Origin: Streptomyces sp. NBC_01210 | GTDB lineage: Bacteria; Actinomycetota; Actinomycetes; Streptomycetales; Streptomycetaceae | Direction: 5' to 3' | Assembly: GCF_036010325.1 (NCBI RefSeq) | Contig: NZ_CP108549.1 | Span: 8,680,001-8,744,000 of the forward strand | DNA length: 64,000 nt | Shown here: piece by piece, positions 42,083-51,423 of the stretch | Layout: the number at the start of each line of letters is the position of its first letter | How positions within the stretch are numbered: the stretch's first letter is position 1 | Program-made: the position numbers and the translations under genes | Notes under the pieces: generated by a model | The model's database searches: none | What the model was told of the DNA's origin: nothing | What the model saw: only the letters and a program-made list of their open reading frames with translations

Positions 42083-42187
42083 TGAACGCCGTGCGGTGAT
42101 CTCCCCGGCGCCAGGCTGATCTTCCTGCGCCCAACGGATGGCCGGACTGCCGTCGTCGCGCATCAGGTGCCAGGGGGAGACGGGCCT

Positions 42188-42223
42188 CGGCCCCGCCGCG
42201 CCCGCGCGGGCGCGGCGGGGCCG
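42188..42223 (-). terminator. 36-nt perfect palindrome, terminator of the SnoaL/AKR operon
   Basis: CGGCCCCGCCGCGCCCGC followed at once by its reverse complement, 18 bp per arm, immediately after the SnoaL-like stop. All G/C, extremely stable; a rho-independent terminator of the Streptomyces type that may also stop transcription from the other side. Confidence 0.9.
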
Positions 42224-42231
42224 ACCAGCGT

Positions 42232-42648
42232 TCAGGGCGTCACGGGTTCGGTACCGCCGGTCAGGGACCGGTCGAGGAGCAGCGGGTCATAGGCGTGCTC
42301 CCAGTGCTCGACGATCCTGCCGCCTTTGAAGCGCCACAGTCCGCAGAAGGGCATCGCGATGTCCCGGCGGTCGCGATGTGCTCGCAGTGTTCCGAGCACC
42401 GCCCCGAATTCGTCGTTGGCCGTGATGTGCTCCACGTCCATGACCAGGGTGTGGCCCGTCAGGCGGATGAGGTCACGTTCATGCGCCAGGACGGCTTCCT
42501 TGCCGTGAACCTTCGACGGCCGGCCGACGATCCCTCGCTGCGCGGTGTGCAGCACCACGTCGTCATCGACGTAGTCGGCGATGCGGGCGAGGTCCGCGTA
42601 CAAGGAGCGCAGAACGGTGGCATTGGGGTGCACGTATGAAGTGTCCAT
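42232..42648 (-). CDS. SnoaL-like / NTF2-fold protein
   Basis: A 138-residue cone-shaped NTF2-like protein. ATVLRSLYADLARIADYVDDDVVLH at the N-terminus and CGLWRFKGGRIVEHWEHAYD at the C-terminus are classic for the SnoaL group. GGAGGA precedes ATG 42648. It lies 28 bp downstream of an aldo/keto reductase gene and is likely cotranscribed with it. Family members are cyclases, isomerases or hydrolases in secondary metabolism, or are non-catalytic. Confidence 0.82.
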   Translation of the reverse strand: MDTSYVHPNATVLRSLYADLARIADYVDDDVVLHTAQRGIVGRPSKVHGKEAVLAHERDLIRLTGHTLVMDVEHITANDEFGAVLGTLRAHRDRRDIAMPFCGLWRFKGGRIVEHWEHAYDPLLLDRSLTGGTEPVTP

Positions 42649-42676
42649 GAGTCCTCCGTCGTCGCGTGGTTGACGC

Positions 42677-43615
42677 TCAGCGCACCGGCACGGGGGCGAT
42701 GCCGGCGGACCGGCTGCGGTCGACCTCGTAGGTGATGGTGTTCCAGTCGTCGTCGCTCAGCCGGATGTCGGCCGCGCGCATGTTCTCTTCCAGGTGGGTG
42801 AGGGAAGCGGTGCCCGGGATCAGCAGGGTGGCCGGTGAGCAGTGCAGCAGCCAGGCCAGGGCGAGCTGCGAGGCCGTCACGCCGTACCGCGCGGCGATCG
42901 GGGTGAGCAGACCGTCAGGCCCGACGAGCTCTCCGTGCCCCATGGGAAACCAGGGGATGAAGGCGATACGGTGCTCCTCCGCGTAGCGCAGGGCGTCTTC
43001 GCCGACGCGGTCGGCGACGTTGTAGCGGTTCTCCACTGCGACGAGAGCCGCGGTCTTGCGGGCCTGTTCGAGTTGCTCCACGGTGACTCCGGGCTGTCCG
43101 GAGATACCGATGTGGCGGATCTTGCCCTGCTCCTGGAGCCTGACCAGTTCGCCGAGCTGGTCGGCCAGAGGCACGGCGGGATCGATGCTGTGCAGCTGGT
43201 ACAGGTCGATGCGCTCCACGCCGAGGTTGCGCAAACTCATCTCGACCTGCTGGCGGAGGTATTCCGGACGGCCCAGGGGGACGATGTACAGCTCGCCCTC
43301 GTCCGGCCAGTCGTCCGGCCCGGAGCGCAGCATGCCGCCCTTCGTACAGATCACCAGTTCGCCGGGGTAGGGATGCAGAGCTTCACGGATGATGCGTTCG
43401 TTGTCGCCGGGCCCATAGGCGTCGGCGGTGTCGATGAAGGTGACACCTAGGTCCACGGCGCGGCGGAGCACGGCGATGGCGTTGTCGGGGTCCTCCGGCG
43501 GTCCCCACATGCCGGGGCCGGTGAGGTGCATTGCGCCGAAGCCGAGGCGGTTGATTATCAGGTCGCCTCCGATGGTCAGCTGCTTGTTGTTCTCCGGGGG
43601 TGCTCCTGGCGTCAT
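42677..43615 (-). CDS. Aldo/keto reductase (oxidoreductase of the YdhF/Tas-like group)
   Basis: A 312-residue TIM barrel from ATG 43615 (GAAGGA upstream). Tetrad residues sit in FIDTADAYGPGDNE (Asp, Tyr), VICTKGGML (Lys) and LYQLHSIDP (His). LLIPGTASLTHLEEN is the NADP-binding end. Operon partner: the SnoaL-like gene. Not closely similar to the aldo/keto reductase at 32607. Confidence 0.88.
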   Translation of the reverse strand: MTPGAPPENNKQLTIGGDLIINRLGFGAMHLTGPGMWGPPEDPDNAIAVLRRAVDLGVTFIDTADAYGPGDNERIIREALHPYPGELVICTKGGMLRSGPDDWPDEGELYIVPLGRPEYLRQQVEMSLRNLGVERIDLYQLHSIDPAVPLADQLGELVRLQEQGKIRHIGISGQPGVTVEQLEQARKTAALVAVENRYNVADRVGEDALRYAEEHRIAFIPWFPMGHGELVGPDGLLTPIAARYGVTASQLALAWLLHCSPATLLIPGTASLTHLEENMRAADIRLSDDDWNTITYEVDRSRSAGIAPVPVR

Positions 43616-44161
43616 GTGGGGGTCCTTCCGGGCCGGACAGCGCAATGGGCAGGGTGGGCGTACCACTGGTGGTCCACATGCCGAGGCAGATGCCGGCGGT
43701 GCCGCCGGTCCCCGGCGATCGGACGGCGCCCGTAGTCGGCGCCTGCGCCCGTCCAGTGGCGGTATGGAGCGCACAGGACGGCTGCGGAGGTCGAACGAAT
43801 CCACCGTCTACTTCAACCGACCGGCTGGCCGATGACCAGCCGCAATGCTCCGAACGGGTGACCCTCGCGTCGGATGCGAATCGGTGCCGCGGTCGGCATG
43901 CACGCTCCACCCGTCTGGCGTAGCGTTGTGGGTCGTTGGCCAACCGCGTGGCGGATGCGGATCCAGTCGTATGGCGAGCGCGCTGCTCGCGACGGTCGAC
44001 CTGTCTGCGCCGTCTCAGGATTGTCGGCCTCAACGCCGCCGCAAGCACTGGGCGCTCTTCGCCCTCCGCGCGCATCAAGCCGCGCGCGTGTCACCTGATG
44101 AATGACCCCAAATCCGGCCAGGGCTGTGCCGTATGGAACATCAGACGCTGGGAGGATATCC
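43616..44161 (+). other. Long spacer upstream of rppA
   Basis: 546 bp between divergent operons. It must hold the promoters of the aldo/keto reductase operon and of rppA (GGGAGG ribosome site at 44148-44153). A minus-strand frame ending GHPFGALRLVIGQPVG near 43815 has a coding look but no recognised family. No operator palindrome stood out. Confidence 0.5.
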
Positions 44162-45208
44162 ATGGCGGTTCTGTGCAAACCGGCAGTAACGGTACCCGAC
44201 AACGTCATCACCAACGAGGAAACCCTCGAACTGGCAACGCGATTGCATGCAGCCCATCCGCAACTCCCTCTGATCCTCAGTCTGATCGAGCACACTGGGG
44301 TACAGAAGCGACATCTGATCCAGCCGATAGAAAAGGTGCTGCAACACCCGGGGTTCGATGCCCGCAGCGCCGTCTACGAGGCGGAATCCAAAGCCCGAGT
44401 GCCCGCCGTGGTGCGCCAGGCGCTCGATCACGCGGAACTCGAGCCGCAGGAGATCGATCTGATCGTCTATGTCTCCTGCACAGGCTTCATGATGCCGTCG
44501 CTGACCGCATGGCTCATCAACACGATGGGTTTTCGCCCGGAAACACGGCAGATGCCCATCGCACAACTCGGATGCGCCGGAGGCGGTGCGGCCGTCAACC
44601 GTGCCCACGACTTCTGCATGGCGTACCCCGACGCCAATGTGCTCGTCGTCGCCTGCGAGTTCTGCTCGCTGTGCTACCAGCCCAGCGACCTGGGCGTGGG
44701 ATCGCTGCTGTCCAATGGCCTGTTCGGCGACGGGATCGCAGCCGCAGCGGTCCGAGGCAACGGTGGCATCGGGATCCGACTGGAATTCAACGGCTCGTAC
44801 CTCATCCCTCACACCGAGGACTGGATCTCCTACGCGGTCCGGCCGACGGGGTTCCACTTCCAGCTCGACAAACGCGTGCCCGGGACCATGGAGCCGCTCG
44901 CCCCGGCGCTGCGTGCCGTTGCCGAACAGCACCAGTGGAACGCCTCCAAGCTGGACTTCTACGTCATCCACGCGGGCGGTCCGCGGATCCTGGACGACCT
45001 GAGCCGCTTCCTCGACGTACGCCCCGAAGCGTTCCGCTTCAGTCGCGCCACGCTCACCGAGTACGGCAACATCGCCAGCGCCGTGGTGCTCGATGCCCTG
45101 GCCCGCATGTTCGACGAGGGATCAGCCCTTGAGGGGCAAAAAGGTCTGCTGGCCGGTTTCGGGCCCGGCATCACTGCCGAGATGAGTCTCGGCACCTGGT
45201 CCGGCTAG
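44162..45208 (+). CDS. rppA: Type III polyketide synthase, 1,3,6,8-tetrahydroxynaphthalene synthase
   Basis: A 348-residue chalcone-synthase-fold enzyme that condenses five malonyl-CoA into THN, the precursor of flaviolin and HPQ-type melanin. Catalytic Cys138 (QLGCAGGGAA), the His in VIHAGGPRIL and the Asn in TEYGNIAS form the triad. Cys106 in VSCTGFMMPS, diagnostic for RppA, is present. The C-terminal tail is short compared with S. griseus RppA. The usual partner P450 (CYP158 type) is not adjacent: a creatininase-family gene lies downstream on the opposite strand. Confidence 0.93.
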   Translation: MAVLCKPAVTVPDNVITNEETLELATRLHAAHPQLPLILSLIEHTGVQKRHLIQPIEKVLQHPGFDARSAVYEAESKARVPAVVRQALDHAELEPQEIDLIVYVSCTGFMMPSLTAWLINTMGFRPETRQMPIAQLGCAGGGAAVNRAHDFCMAYPDANVLVVACEFCSLCYQPSDLGVGSLLSNGLFGDGIAAAAVRGNGGIGIRLEFNGSYLIPHTEDWISYAVRPTGFHFQLDKRVPGTMEPLAPALRAVAEQHQWNASKLDFYVIHAGGPRILDDLSRFLDVRPEAFRFSRATLTEYGNIASAVVLDALARMFDEGSALEGQKGLLAGFGPGITAEMSLGTWSG

Positions 45209-45286
45209 GGTCCGCCTTCGAGGTGATATTGCAGGTGAGACCATCTGCTGGTGCGTCGACATGAACTGACCGATGAAGTGGCCGCA

Positions 45287-46129
45287 TCATCGTTGGGCTC
45301 GGTGAGAAGGTGACAGTGACGCGGTCACAAGATCCGCCATGGCTGCGGCCATGCGCTGGTGAAAGCGCCACAGGAAGGGGTCACGGGGGCTGGGTGCACC
45401 GAAGAATCCCTGCGGTGTCACCCGGCGGGCGTGCTCGCCTCCCTTCCGCCATTCTGCGAGGTCATCGGGGCTCAGGCCCGTCGGCTTCAGTCCGGCCATG
45501 GCGTCGTAGTCGACGAGTTCGGGGAACCAGCGCATCATCAGGGCGCTTTCGATCTCTTCGGCGTGAACGCCGAGTTCGCCCGTCAGTTCCAGGCCCTCAA
45601 ACAGCGGCTGCATGGCGAAGGAGGCCAGTGCGGGGGTCGGCGAGCAGCCGAGCCGGTCGGCGATAAAGTCGGGTTCCAGCAGCACGACCCCGGCGCGTCC
45701 TTGCTCGTGCTGGCGCTGCACCACGTCCAGCAGCATCTGGTTGTGTGCGATGTCCCCCTGATGATTGATCACGAAGATCCGGTCGAACCCGTCCGTGGCC
45801 AGGGAGTCCAGGATGTCGGTGTGGAGAGCTACGGCGGTCTCGGGGCGGGTGCGGAATGTTCCGGCGAACGCCGACGACACCTGGTTGATCCCCCAGAAGA
45901 CCGGCGGGGCGATCAGAGCCTCCACCCCGCGCTGCTCCAGCTCTGCCATCACGAGTCGGCAGAGTTGGTAGGCACCGTAGGCATCGGTGCCCAGTGGCAG
46001 GTGAGGGCCGTGCTGTTCGATGACCCCGGTGGGCAGTAGAACGCATGCTCCCCGCTCGGCTGCCGCCTCTACCTCTGGGTACGTCAGGTCAGCGATCGTC
46101 CGAGCGAAAATCGAGTACCCGTCGTTCAT
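45287..46129 (-). CDS. Creatininase-family amidohydrolase
   Basis: A 280-residue metal-dependent amidohydrolase, start ATG 46129 after GGGGGAG. Metal ligands: Glu and His in TGVIEQHGPHLPLGTDAY (with Asp), His in FVINHQGD and Glu in GVHAEEIESALM. The family covers creatinine hydrolase, the F420/riboflavin enzyme ArfB and the mycofactocin peptidase MftE. Which activity applies here is unclear; no mycofactocin genes are nearby. Confidence 0.85.
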   Translation of the reverse strand: MNDGYSIFARTIADLTYPEVEAAAERGACVLLPTGVIEQHGPHLPLGTDAYGAYQLCRLVMAELEQRGVEALIAPPVFWGINQVSSAFAGTFRTRPETAVALHTDILDSLATDGFDRIFVINHQGDIAHNQMLLDVVQRQHEQGRAGVVLLEPDFIADRLGCSPTPALASFAMQPLFEGLELTGELGVHAEEIESALMMRWFPELVDYDAMAGLKPTGLSPDDLAEWRKGGEHARRVTPQGFFGAPSPRDPFLWRFHQRMAAAMADLVTASLSPSHRAQR

Positions 46130-46433
46130 GAAGCTCCCCCTTGACTGGCTTTGCGTCGAGTGGCGTTCACCTGCCGGGCCATCCTTTCGGGGAGAGAGTG
46201 CTGCGCGCGAACGAGAGCCCCGCCAGGCTTCTGACGAGCATGTTGTAGAAAGATCACAAATGGCACCTGGCCCGCATACCGCCCCGACGTCATCAGCTCC
46301 GCTGCGGTGAACTTCACTGGTTCTCACCGCAGTTCGCTCGCTCTTCGCAACTCCTGGATCAGACACAGCTCAGCGCACTGGCGGAGTTCGCCCGGCCCTT
46401 GCCGGTCCGGACCGGTGAATTAATGTCTGCCCG
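46130..46433. other. Divergent spacer without a recognised gene
   Basis: Promoter region for the creatininase-like gene and the GNAT gene; slightly AT-rich at 46240-46300. No structured motif was identified. Confidence 0.5.
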
Positions 46434-46982
46434 ATGAGCGACTGTCAGGTGACATTGCGGCCCATAGCCGAGCCCGATCTCCCGCTGCTCGAACGGTTCC
46501 TGACCGAACCGGAGGCGGCCGGGCCGTTTCAGTGGCACGGCTGGTCCGACCCGGGAGTCTGGCGGCGCCGCTGGGCGGAGAACGGCCTGCTCGGCGAGGA
46601 CGGTAGCCAGCTTCTGGTGGTGGCCGGCGCCGAACGGCACGGCTTCGTTGCCTGGCGGAAGATGGTGGCCTCCCGCACCTCCTACTACTGGAACATCGGC
46701 GCCCAATTACTGCCCGACTCCCGGGGTCGCGGCATCGGCACCCAAGCCCAACGGGCCCTGTCCCACTACCTGTTTACGTACACCCAGGTGGTCAGGCTTG
46801 AGGCGGACACCGAGGCGGAGAACATCGGTGAGCAGCGCGCGCTGGAGAAGTGTGGCTTCACTCGGGAGGGCGTGCTGCGCAGCGTCGTGTTCCGGGCCGG
46901 ACGCTGGCGGGACGGGGTTCGCTACAGCATGCTGCGCGACGACGTCGCCCTGGATGACGCCGTCAACAGCTCAGCACCATGA
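46434..46982 (+). CDS. GNAT-family acetyltransferase (RimJ/RimL type)
   Basis: A 182-residue acetyltransferase. VTLRPIAEPDLPLLERFL starts the domain, the acetyl-CoA site is PDSRGRGIGTQAQRALSHYL, and NIGEQRALEKCGFTREGVLR is the conserved RimJ/L helix. There is no clear ribosome site upstream, so the message may be leaderless. It probably acetylates a protein N-terminus or an amine-containing compound. Confidence 0.85.
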   Translation: MSDCQVTLRPIAEPDLPLLERFLTEPEAAGPFQWHGWSDPGVWRRRWAENGLLGEDGSQLLVVAGAERHGFVAWRKMVASRTSYYWNIGAQLLPDSRGRGIGTQAQRALSHYLFTYTQVVRLEADTEAENIGEQRALEKCGFTREGVLRSVVFRAGRWRDGVRYSMLRDDVALDDAVNSSAP

Positions 46983-47134
46983 CGGCACTCCCAAAGGGCG
47001 GGGCGGCCGAGTCGGCCGACAGCACCGGGTCGTCCCCCCGGAGACTTGCACGGCCACGACGCATCTCCGGGAGGGCGTCGTCACCCGGGTCGATGGCATC
47101 AGGTCGTCAGCCCGCGCGGCGGCGCGACGCGGAA

Positions 47135-47168
47135 TTGCATAAGCAGCTTAATAAGTCAGTGATACATT
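47135..47168 (+). promoter_or_regulatory. AT-rich operator/promoter of the marR-epoxide hydrolase operon
   Basis: TTGCATAAGCAGCTTAATAAG contains TAAGC-A-GCTTA (47140-47150) overlapping CTTA-A-TAAG (47147-47155); TACATT (47163-47168) resembles a -10 box 7 nt before the marR ATG. Fits autoregulation by MarR with a leaderless mRNA. Confidence 0.5.
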
Positions 47169-47175
47169 CGGGTTC

Positions 47176-47622
47176 ATGGCAGGACCCCGCAACCCGGACT
47201 TCGACGCCGACGAACTCGCCTCGGCCATAGAGGAGTTCACCCGCAGCAACATCCGGCTCCCGGTCGGCGACAAGCACAGCTTCACCACGCTGTCCGTCCT
47301 GCACACCCTGACCCGCAAAGGCCCCATGCGGCTGACCGCGCTGACAGCGACCGAGCAGATCACCCAGCCGGCCGTCACCCAGCTCGTCACCCGCCTGGAA
47401 CGCGAGGGACTGGTCGAACGCCATCCCGACCCGGACGACCGCCGCGCCGTCCTGGTCCGGGTGACGGACGCCGGCGCGCGGGTCATCCACGGCCGTCGTC
47501 AGGAACGGGTCCGCCGCTTCTCCCAACTGGCCGATCAACTCACCCCCGAGGAACGGCACTCCATCACCGCCGCCCTTCCCGCGCTGACCCGCATGGCCGC
47601 GCTCATGGACAGCGGGCTCTGA
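47176..47622 (+). CDS. MarR-family regulator of the epoxide hydrolase operon
   Basis: A 148-residue winged-helix protein. TATEQITQPAVTQLVTRLE is the recognition region and ERHPDPDDRRAVLVRVT the wing with the conserved D-x-R. It is followed after 41 bp by an epoxide hydrolase gene on the same strand, so it likely represses that operon and is relieved by the hydrolase substrate. Confidence 0.88.
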   Translation: MAGPRNPDFDADELASAIEEFTRSNIRLPVGDKHSFTTLSVLHTLTRKGPMRLTALTATEQITQPAVTQLVTRLEREGLVERHPDPDDRRAVLVRVTDAGARVIHGRRQERVRRFSQLADQLTPEERHSITAALPALTRMAALMDSGL

Positions 47623-47663
47623 CACCCGGCGCGCCGCTCCTCCCGCACAGGAAGGAATCCACC

Positions 47664-48896
47664 GTGGCAGACGCACCGCGCATGCCGCTGGACCCCACGC
47701 CCGTCCACGTGCCCGACGCCGTTCTGGACGACCTCAGGAGGCGACTGGAGCTCACCCGCTGGCCCGACGACGCCGGAAACAGCGACTGGTTCTACGGCGT
47801 CGGCCGCGCCTACCTCCAGGAACTGGCCGAGTACTGGCTCCACCACTACGACTGGCGCAAGGCCGAAGCCGCCATCAACGCCTACCAGCACTACCAGGTG
47901 CGTGTGAACGGCGTACCGGTCCACTTCATGCGCAAACCCGGAGTCGGCCCCGCCCCGATCCCGCTCATCCTCACCCACGGCTGGCCCTGGACCTTCTGGC
48001 ACTGGTCCAAGGTCATCGACCCCCTCGCCGACCCCGCCGCCTTCGGCGGCGACCCGGCCGACGCCTTCGACGTCATCGTCCCCTCCTTGCCCGGCTTCGG
48101 CTTCTCCACCCCGCTGCCCGATCACCCGGACATGAACTTCTGGAAGGTCGCCGACATCTGGCACACCCTCATGACCGACACCCTCGGCCACACCCGGTAC
48201 GCCGCCGGCGGCTGCGACATCGGCGCCCTGGTCACCGGCCAACTCGGCCACAAATACGCGGACGAGCTCCACGGCATCCACATCGGCTCCGGTCTGAAGC
48301 TCACCTTCTTCAACGGCGACCGCGCCTGGGACCTCAGCGGAGGCCGGCCCATCCCCGACGGACTGCCCGACGACATCCACGCCCGGATCATCGCCTTCGA
48401 CCGCCGCTTCGCCGTCCACCTGGCCGCCCACGTCCTCGACTCCAGCACGCTCTCGTACGGCCTGAGCGACTCTCCCGTCGGCCTGCTCGCCTGGATCCTG
48501 GAACGCTGGGTCAACTGGAGCGACAACCACGGCGACATCGAGACCGTCTTCACCAAGGACGACCTCCTCACCCACGCCACGATCTTCTGGGCCAACAACG
48601 CCATCGGCACCTCGATGCGCTACTACGCCAACGCCAACCGCTACCCCTGGACCCCCGCGCACCCCCGTACCCCCGCCGTCGAAGCCCCCACCGGCATCAC
48701 CTTCGTCGGCTACGAGAACCCGCCCGGCGTCACCACCGCACAGCAGCGCGTTGACAACTGGCTCGCCGGCGACCGCGCCGACTGGTACAACCACGTCAAT
48801 CTCACCGCCCACGACGAAGGCGGCCACTTCATTCCCTGGGAAGTCCCCGGCGCCTGGATCGACGACGTGCGCCGAACGTTCCGGAGCCGCCGCTGA
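47664..48896 (+). CDS. Epoxide hydrolase (alpha/beta hydrolase with EHN domain)
   Basis: A 410-residue soluble epoxide hydrolase. The N-terminal EHN domain covers residues 10-115 (VPDAVLDDLRRRLELTRWPD). The oxyanion loop is LILTHGWPWTFWHW, the nucleophile Asp sits in AAGGCDIGALV, and the charge-relay His is in HDEGGHFIPWEVPGAW. GTG 47664 has AGGAAGGA upstream. It is controlled by the preceding MarR gene. It is unrelated at close range to the broken epoxide hydrolase at 33.8 kb. Confidence 0.92.
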   Translation: MADAPRMPLDPTPVHVPDAVLDDLRRRLELTRWPDDAGNSDWFYGVGRAYLQELAEYWLHHYDWRKAEAAINAYQHYQVRVNGVPVHFMRKPGVGPAPIPLILTHGWPWTFWHWSKVIDPLADPAAFGGDPADAFDVIVPSLPGFGFSTPLPDHPDMNFWKVADIWHTLMTDTLGHTRYAAGGCDIGALVTGQLGHKYADELHGIHIGSGLKLTFFNGDRAWDLSGGRPIPDGLPDDIHARIIAFDRRFAVHLAAHVLDSSTLSYGLSDSPVGLLAWILERWVNWSDNHGDIETVFTKDDLLTHATIFWANNAIGTSMRYYANANRYPWTPAHPRTPAVEAPTGITFVGYENPPGVTTAQQRVDNWLAGDRADWYNHVNLTAHDEGGHFIPWEVPGAWIDDVRRTFRSRR

Positions 48897-49277
48897 GGCA
48901 CGAAAATCCGGTGCACGGGCTCATCCTGGCTTACTACACTCGCCTCGTGCGCTGCTCGACATCGCAGCGCGCGATTCGACGAGTGAGGGGAGCCGACCGT
49001 GCGTTACCGCACCTCTGTCGTCGTTCCCCGTTCACGGTACGACGTGATCCTGATGTCTATGTGTGCCCAGTGCCGGCTGCGCGGCCGCCACTGGACGTCC
49101 GTGACGAACGCCTGATCCCTGCCTGCCCGGTGAGCCGACTGGCCGAGTACGTCCCGATGCCGTCGTGCTGCACCAGCGGATGATGCTGGATCAGGGGATG
49201 CTGCCGGCTTGACCCCAGGCCGTTTCGTCCGGGAATCGCGCTGCCCTGATCTCGATCATCCTGAAAGGCCTTGGGCC
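48897..49277 (+). other. Spacer with a possible 38-codon frame
   Basis: GTG 48999 preceded by GAGGGG opens a 38-codon frame to 49115 (VRYRTSVVVPRSRYDV...CAQCRLRGRHW). A single CxxC pair gives it little weight, and it may be chance. The rest is the upstream region of the EF-G-like gene. Confidence 0.3.
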
Positions 49278-51383
49278 GTGCGTACCGACCTGCATACCAC
49301 CAGTCCGCTGACCGGCGTCCGAAATCTGGGCATCCTCGCCCACGTTGATGCCGGCAAGACCACCATCACCGAACGGATCCTGTACGTCACTGGCGCCACC
49401 CACAAGCGGGGCGAGGTCCATGACGGCACGACCGTCACCGACTTCGACTCACAGGAGCGCGACCGTGGGATCACCATCTTCGCCGCGGCGGTGAGCTGCG
49501 TCTGGGACGGTCACCGGATCAATCTGATCGACACACCGGGCCACGTCGACTTCTCCGACGAGGTGGAGCGCTCGCTGCGAGTGCTTGATGGCGCGATCGC
49601 GGTGTTCGATGCTGTCGCGGGAGTCGAAGCGCAGAGCGAGTCGGTGTGGCGGCAGGCCGACCGTCACGGAGTGCCTCGGATCGCATTCGTCAACAAGCTG
49701 GACCGCGCCGGTGCCGACCTCGACACGGCGGTCGAGTCGATCCGGGAACAGTTGCATACGGTCCCGCTGGTGGTCCAGCTGCCGATCGGGCAGGAGGACG
49801 GGTTCACTGGGGTGGTGGATCTGCTGCGTATGCGCTCGCTGGTCTGGGGCGCCGGCCGCGACCCGTTCGAGGAGGGCCCGGTACCTGACGCCCTGCGGGA
49901 GGAGGCGCACCGTCGCCGCCGACTGCTCGAGGAGGCCGTGGCGGAACTCCACCCGATTGCATTGGAGGAGTTCTGCACGGAGTCGACGGTCTGCGCACAG
50001 ACTCTGGCCGCAGCACTGCGCGACCTGACCCGTAGTGGTGAAGGCGTGGTGGTGTTGTGCGGATCGGCATACCGCAACTGCGGGATCGAGCCGCTGCTGG
50101 AGGCTGTCGGGGCGTACCTCCCGTCGCCTCTGGACGTGCCGGCGGTACGCGGCACCCTGGACGGCACGGTGCAGGAGAGAGCCTGCGACCCGGCGGCGCC
50201 GTTCGCCGCATTGGTCTTCAAGGTGAATTCGACTGCCACGGGGCGCCTGACCTACCTGCGCGTGTATTCGGGAACGATCCAGAAGGGAGACGCAGTGCTC
50301 GACGTAGGCGCGCGCCGCACCGAGCGGGTCGGCCGGATCCTGCGGGTGCAGGCCGATCGGCACGCGGAGGTGGACAGGGCGGTGGCCGGGGACATCGTCG
50401 CCGTGATCGGGCTGAAGGCCGCCCGTGCGGGGGCCACCCTGTGCACAGCCGCGGCGCCGTTGGTCTTCGAACCGCCCACGGTGGCCGATCCGGTCGTCTC
50501 TGTTGCGGTCGAGACTCGCAGGAGCCTCGATACCGGCCGGTTGGCGTCGGCGTTGGCACGGCTGGTCGAGGAGGATCTTTCACTGGCGGTCCGGACCGAC
50601 CCCGAGACCGGCCAGACGGTGTTGTCGGGGATGGGCGAGCTGCATCTGGAGGTCGCGGTGGAGAAGATCCGCCGCGCCCAGGGGCTGGATGTGGGCGTCG
50701 GGCGGCCGCAGGTGGCCTACCGTGAGACGGTCGCCCGTGGGGTGTCCGGGCTGGTGTACCGGCACGTCAAGCAGGACGGAGGCGCCGGCCAGTTCGCACA
50801 CGTCGTCCTCGACGTGGAGGCCCTTCAGGCTGCGGCCGGCGACGCCGGTGACAACGACGGCGGCAGCGCAGGGGACTTCGTGTTCCGGTCGACCGTCACT
50901 GGTGGACGGGTGCCGCAGGAGTACATCCGCGCGGTGGAGGCCGGTTGCCGGGACGCCCTGGCCGAGGGCCCCCTCGGCGGCCACCCGGTGACCGGACTGC
51001 GGGTCACACTGACCGACGGCGCCACGCATTCCAAGGACTCCTCGGAGATGGCGTTCCGGACAGCAGGTCGGCTCGCACTTCGGGAAGCCCTGCGCGCCAG
51101 TGTGATGGAGCTGCTGGAACCGGTGGTTGAGGTCACGGCCACCGTGCCCGAAGACGCCGTGGGTGGGGTGCTCGGCGACCTGGCGGCACGACGCGGCCGG
51201 GTCTCGGGCCAGGCCGCGCGGGCCGGCACAACGGTGATCACCGCGACCGTGCCGCTGGCCGAGTTGTTCGGCTACGCATCCCGGCTGCGCAGCCGGACCC
51301 AGGGCCGGGGAACCTTCACCACCCGGACCACCGGCTACGCGCCTGTGCCGGCCGCGGTGTCCAACGGGATGCTGTCCCGGTAG
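49278..51383 (+). CDS. Elongation factor G paralogue (EF-G2-type GTPase)
   Basis: A 701-residue translational GTPase with all five EF-G domains. G1 is LGILAHVDAGKTTITERIL, switch II region DTPGHVDFSDEVERSL, G4 NKLDRAGADL. Switch I reads DFDSQERDRGITIFAAA, unlike the E-Q-E-x-E-R-G-I-T of canonical EF-G. GTG 49278 fits the family start. It is not in a str operon (rpsL-rpsG-fusA-tuf), so it is the second, accessory EF-G of Streptomyces. A role in stress translation or in ribosome protection against an antibiotic is possible but not shown. Confidence 0.9.
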   Translation: MRTDLHTTSPLTGVRNLGILAHVDAGKTTITERILYVTGATHKRGEVHDGTTVTDFDSQERDRGITIFAAAVSCVWDGHRINLIDTPGHVDFSDEVERSLRVLDGAIAVFDAVAGVEAQSESVWRQADRHGVPRIAFVNKLDRAGADLDTAVESIREQLHTVPLVVQLPIGQEDGFTGVVDLLRMRSLVWGAGRDPFEEGPVPDALREEAHRRRRLLEEAVAELHPIALEEFCTESTVCAQTLAAALRDLTRSGEGVVVLCGSAYRNCGIEPLLEAVGAYLPSPLDVPAVRGTLDGTVQERACDPAAPFAALVFKVNSTATGRLTYLRVYSGTIQKGDAVLDVGARRTERVGRILRVQADRHAEVDRAVAGDIVAVIGLKAARAGATLCTAAAPLVFEPPTVADPVVSVAVETRRSLDTGRLASALARLVEEDLSLAVRTDPETGQTVLSGMGELHLEVAVEKIRRAQGLDVGVGRPQVAYRETVARGVSGLVYRHVKQDGGAGQFAHVVLDVEALQAAAGDAGDNDGGSAGDFVFRSTVTGGRVPQEYIRAVEAGCRDALAEGPLGGHPVTGLRVTLTDGATHSKDSSEMAFRTAGRLALREALRASVMELLEPVVEVTATVPEDAVGGVLGDLAARRGRVSGQAARAGTTVITATVPLAELFGYASRLRSRTQGRGTFTTRTTGYAPVPAAVSNGMLSR

Positions 51384-51391
51384 ATCCCCAT

Positions 51392-51423
51392 GATGGCCCC
51401 GCCCGCACCCGGGCGGGGCCATC
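51392..51423 (+). terminator. Hairpin terminator after the EF-G paralogue
   Basis: GATGGCCCCGCCCG (51392-51405), a 4-nt loop and CGGGCGGGGCCATC (51410-51423): a perfect 14-bp stem 8 nt after the stop. Confidence 0.92.

Noticed and set aside
48999..49115. 38-codon gene with one CxxC pair
   Set aside because: A GAGGGG site is present, but the product is too short and featureless to separate from chance without homologues.
49278..51383. Dedicated tetracycline ribosomal-protection protein
   Set aside because: The sequence fits the common accessory EF-G of Streptomyces; no antibiotic cluster or specific TetM/OtrA features are visible, so resistance was not called.
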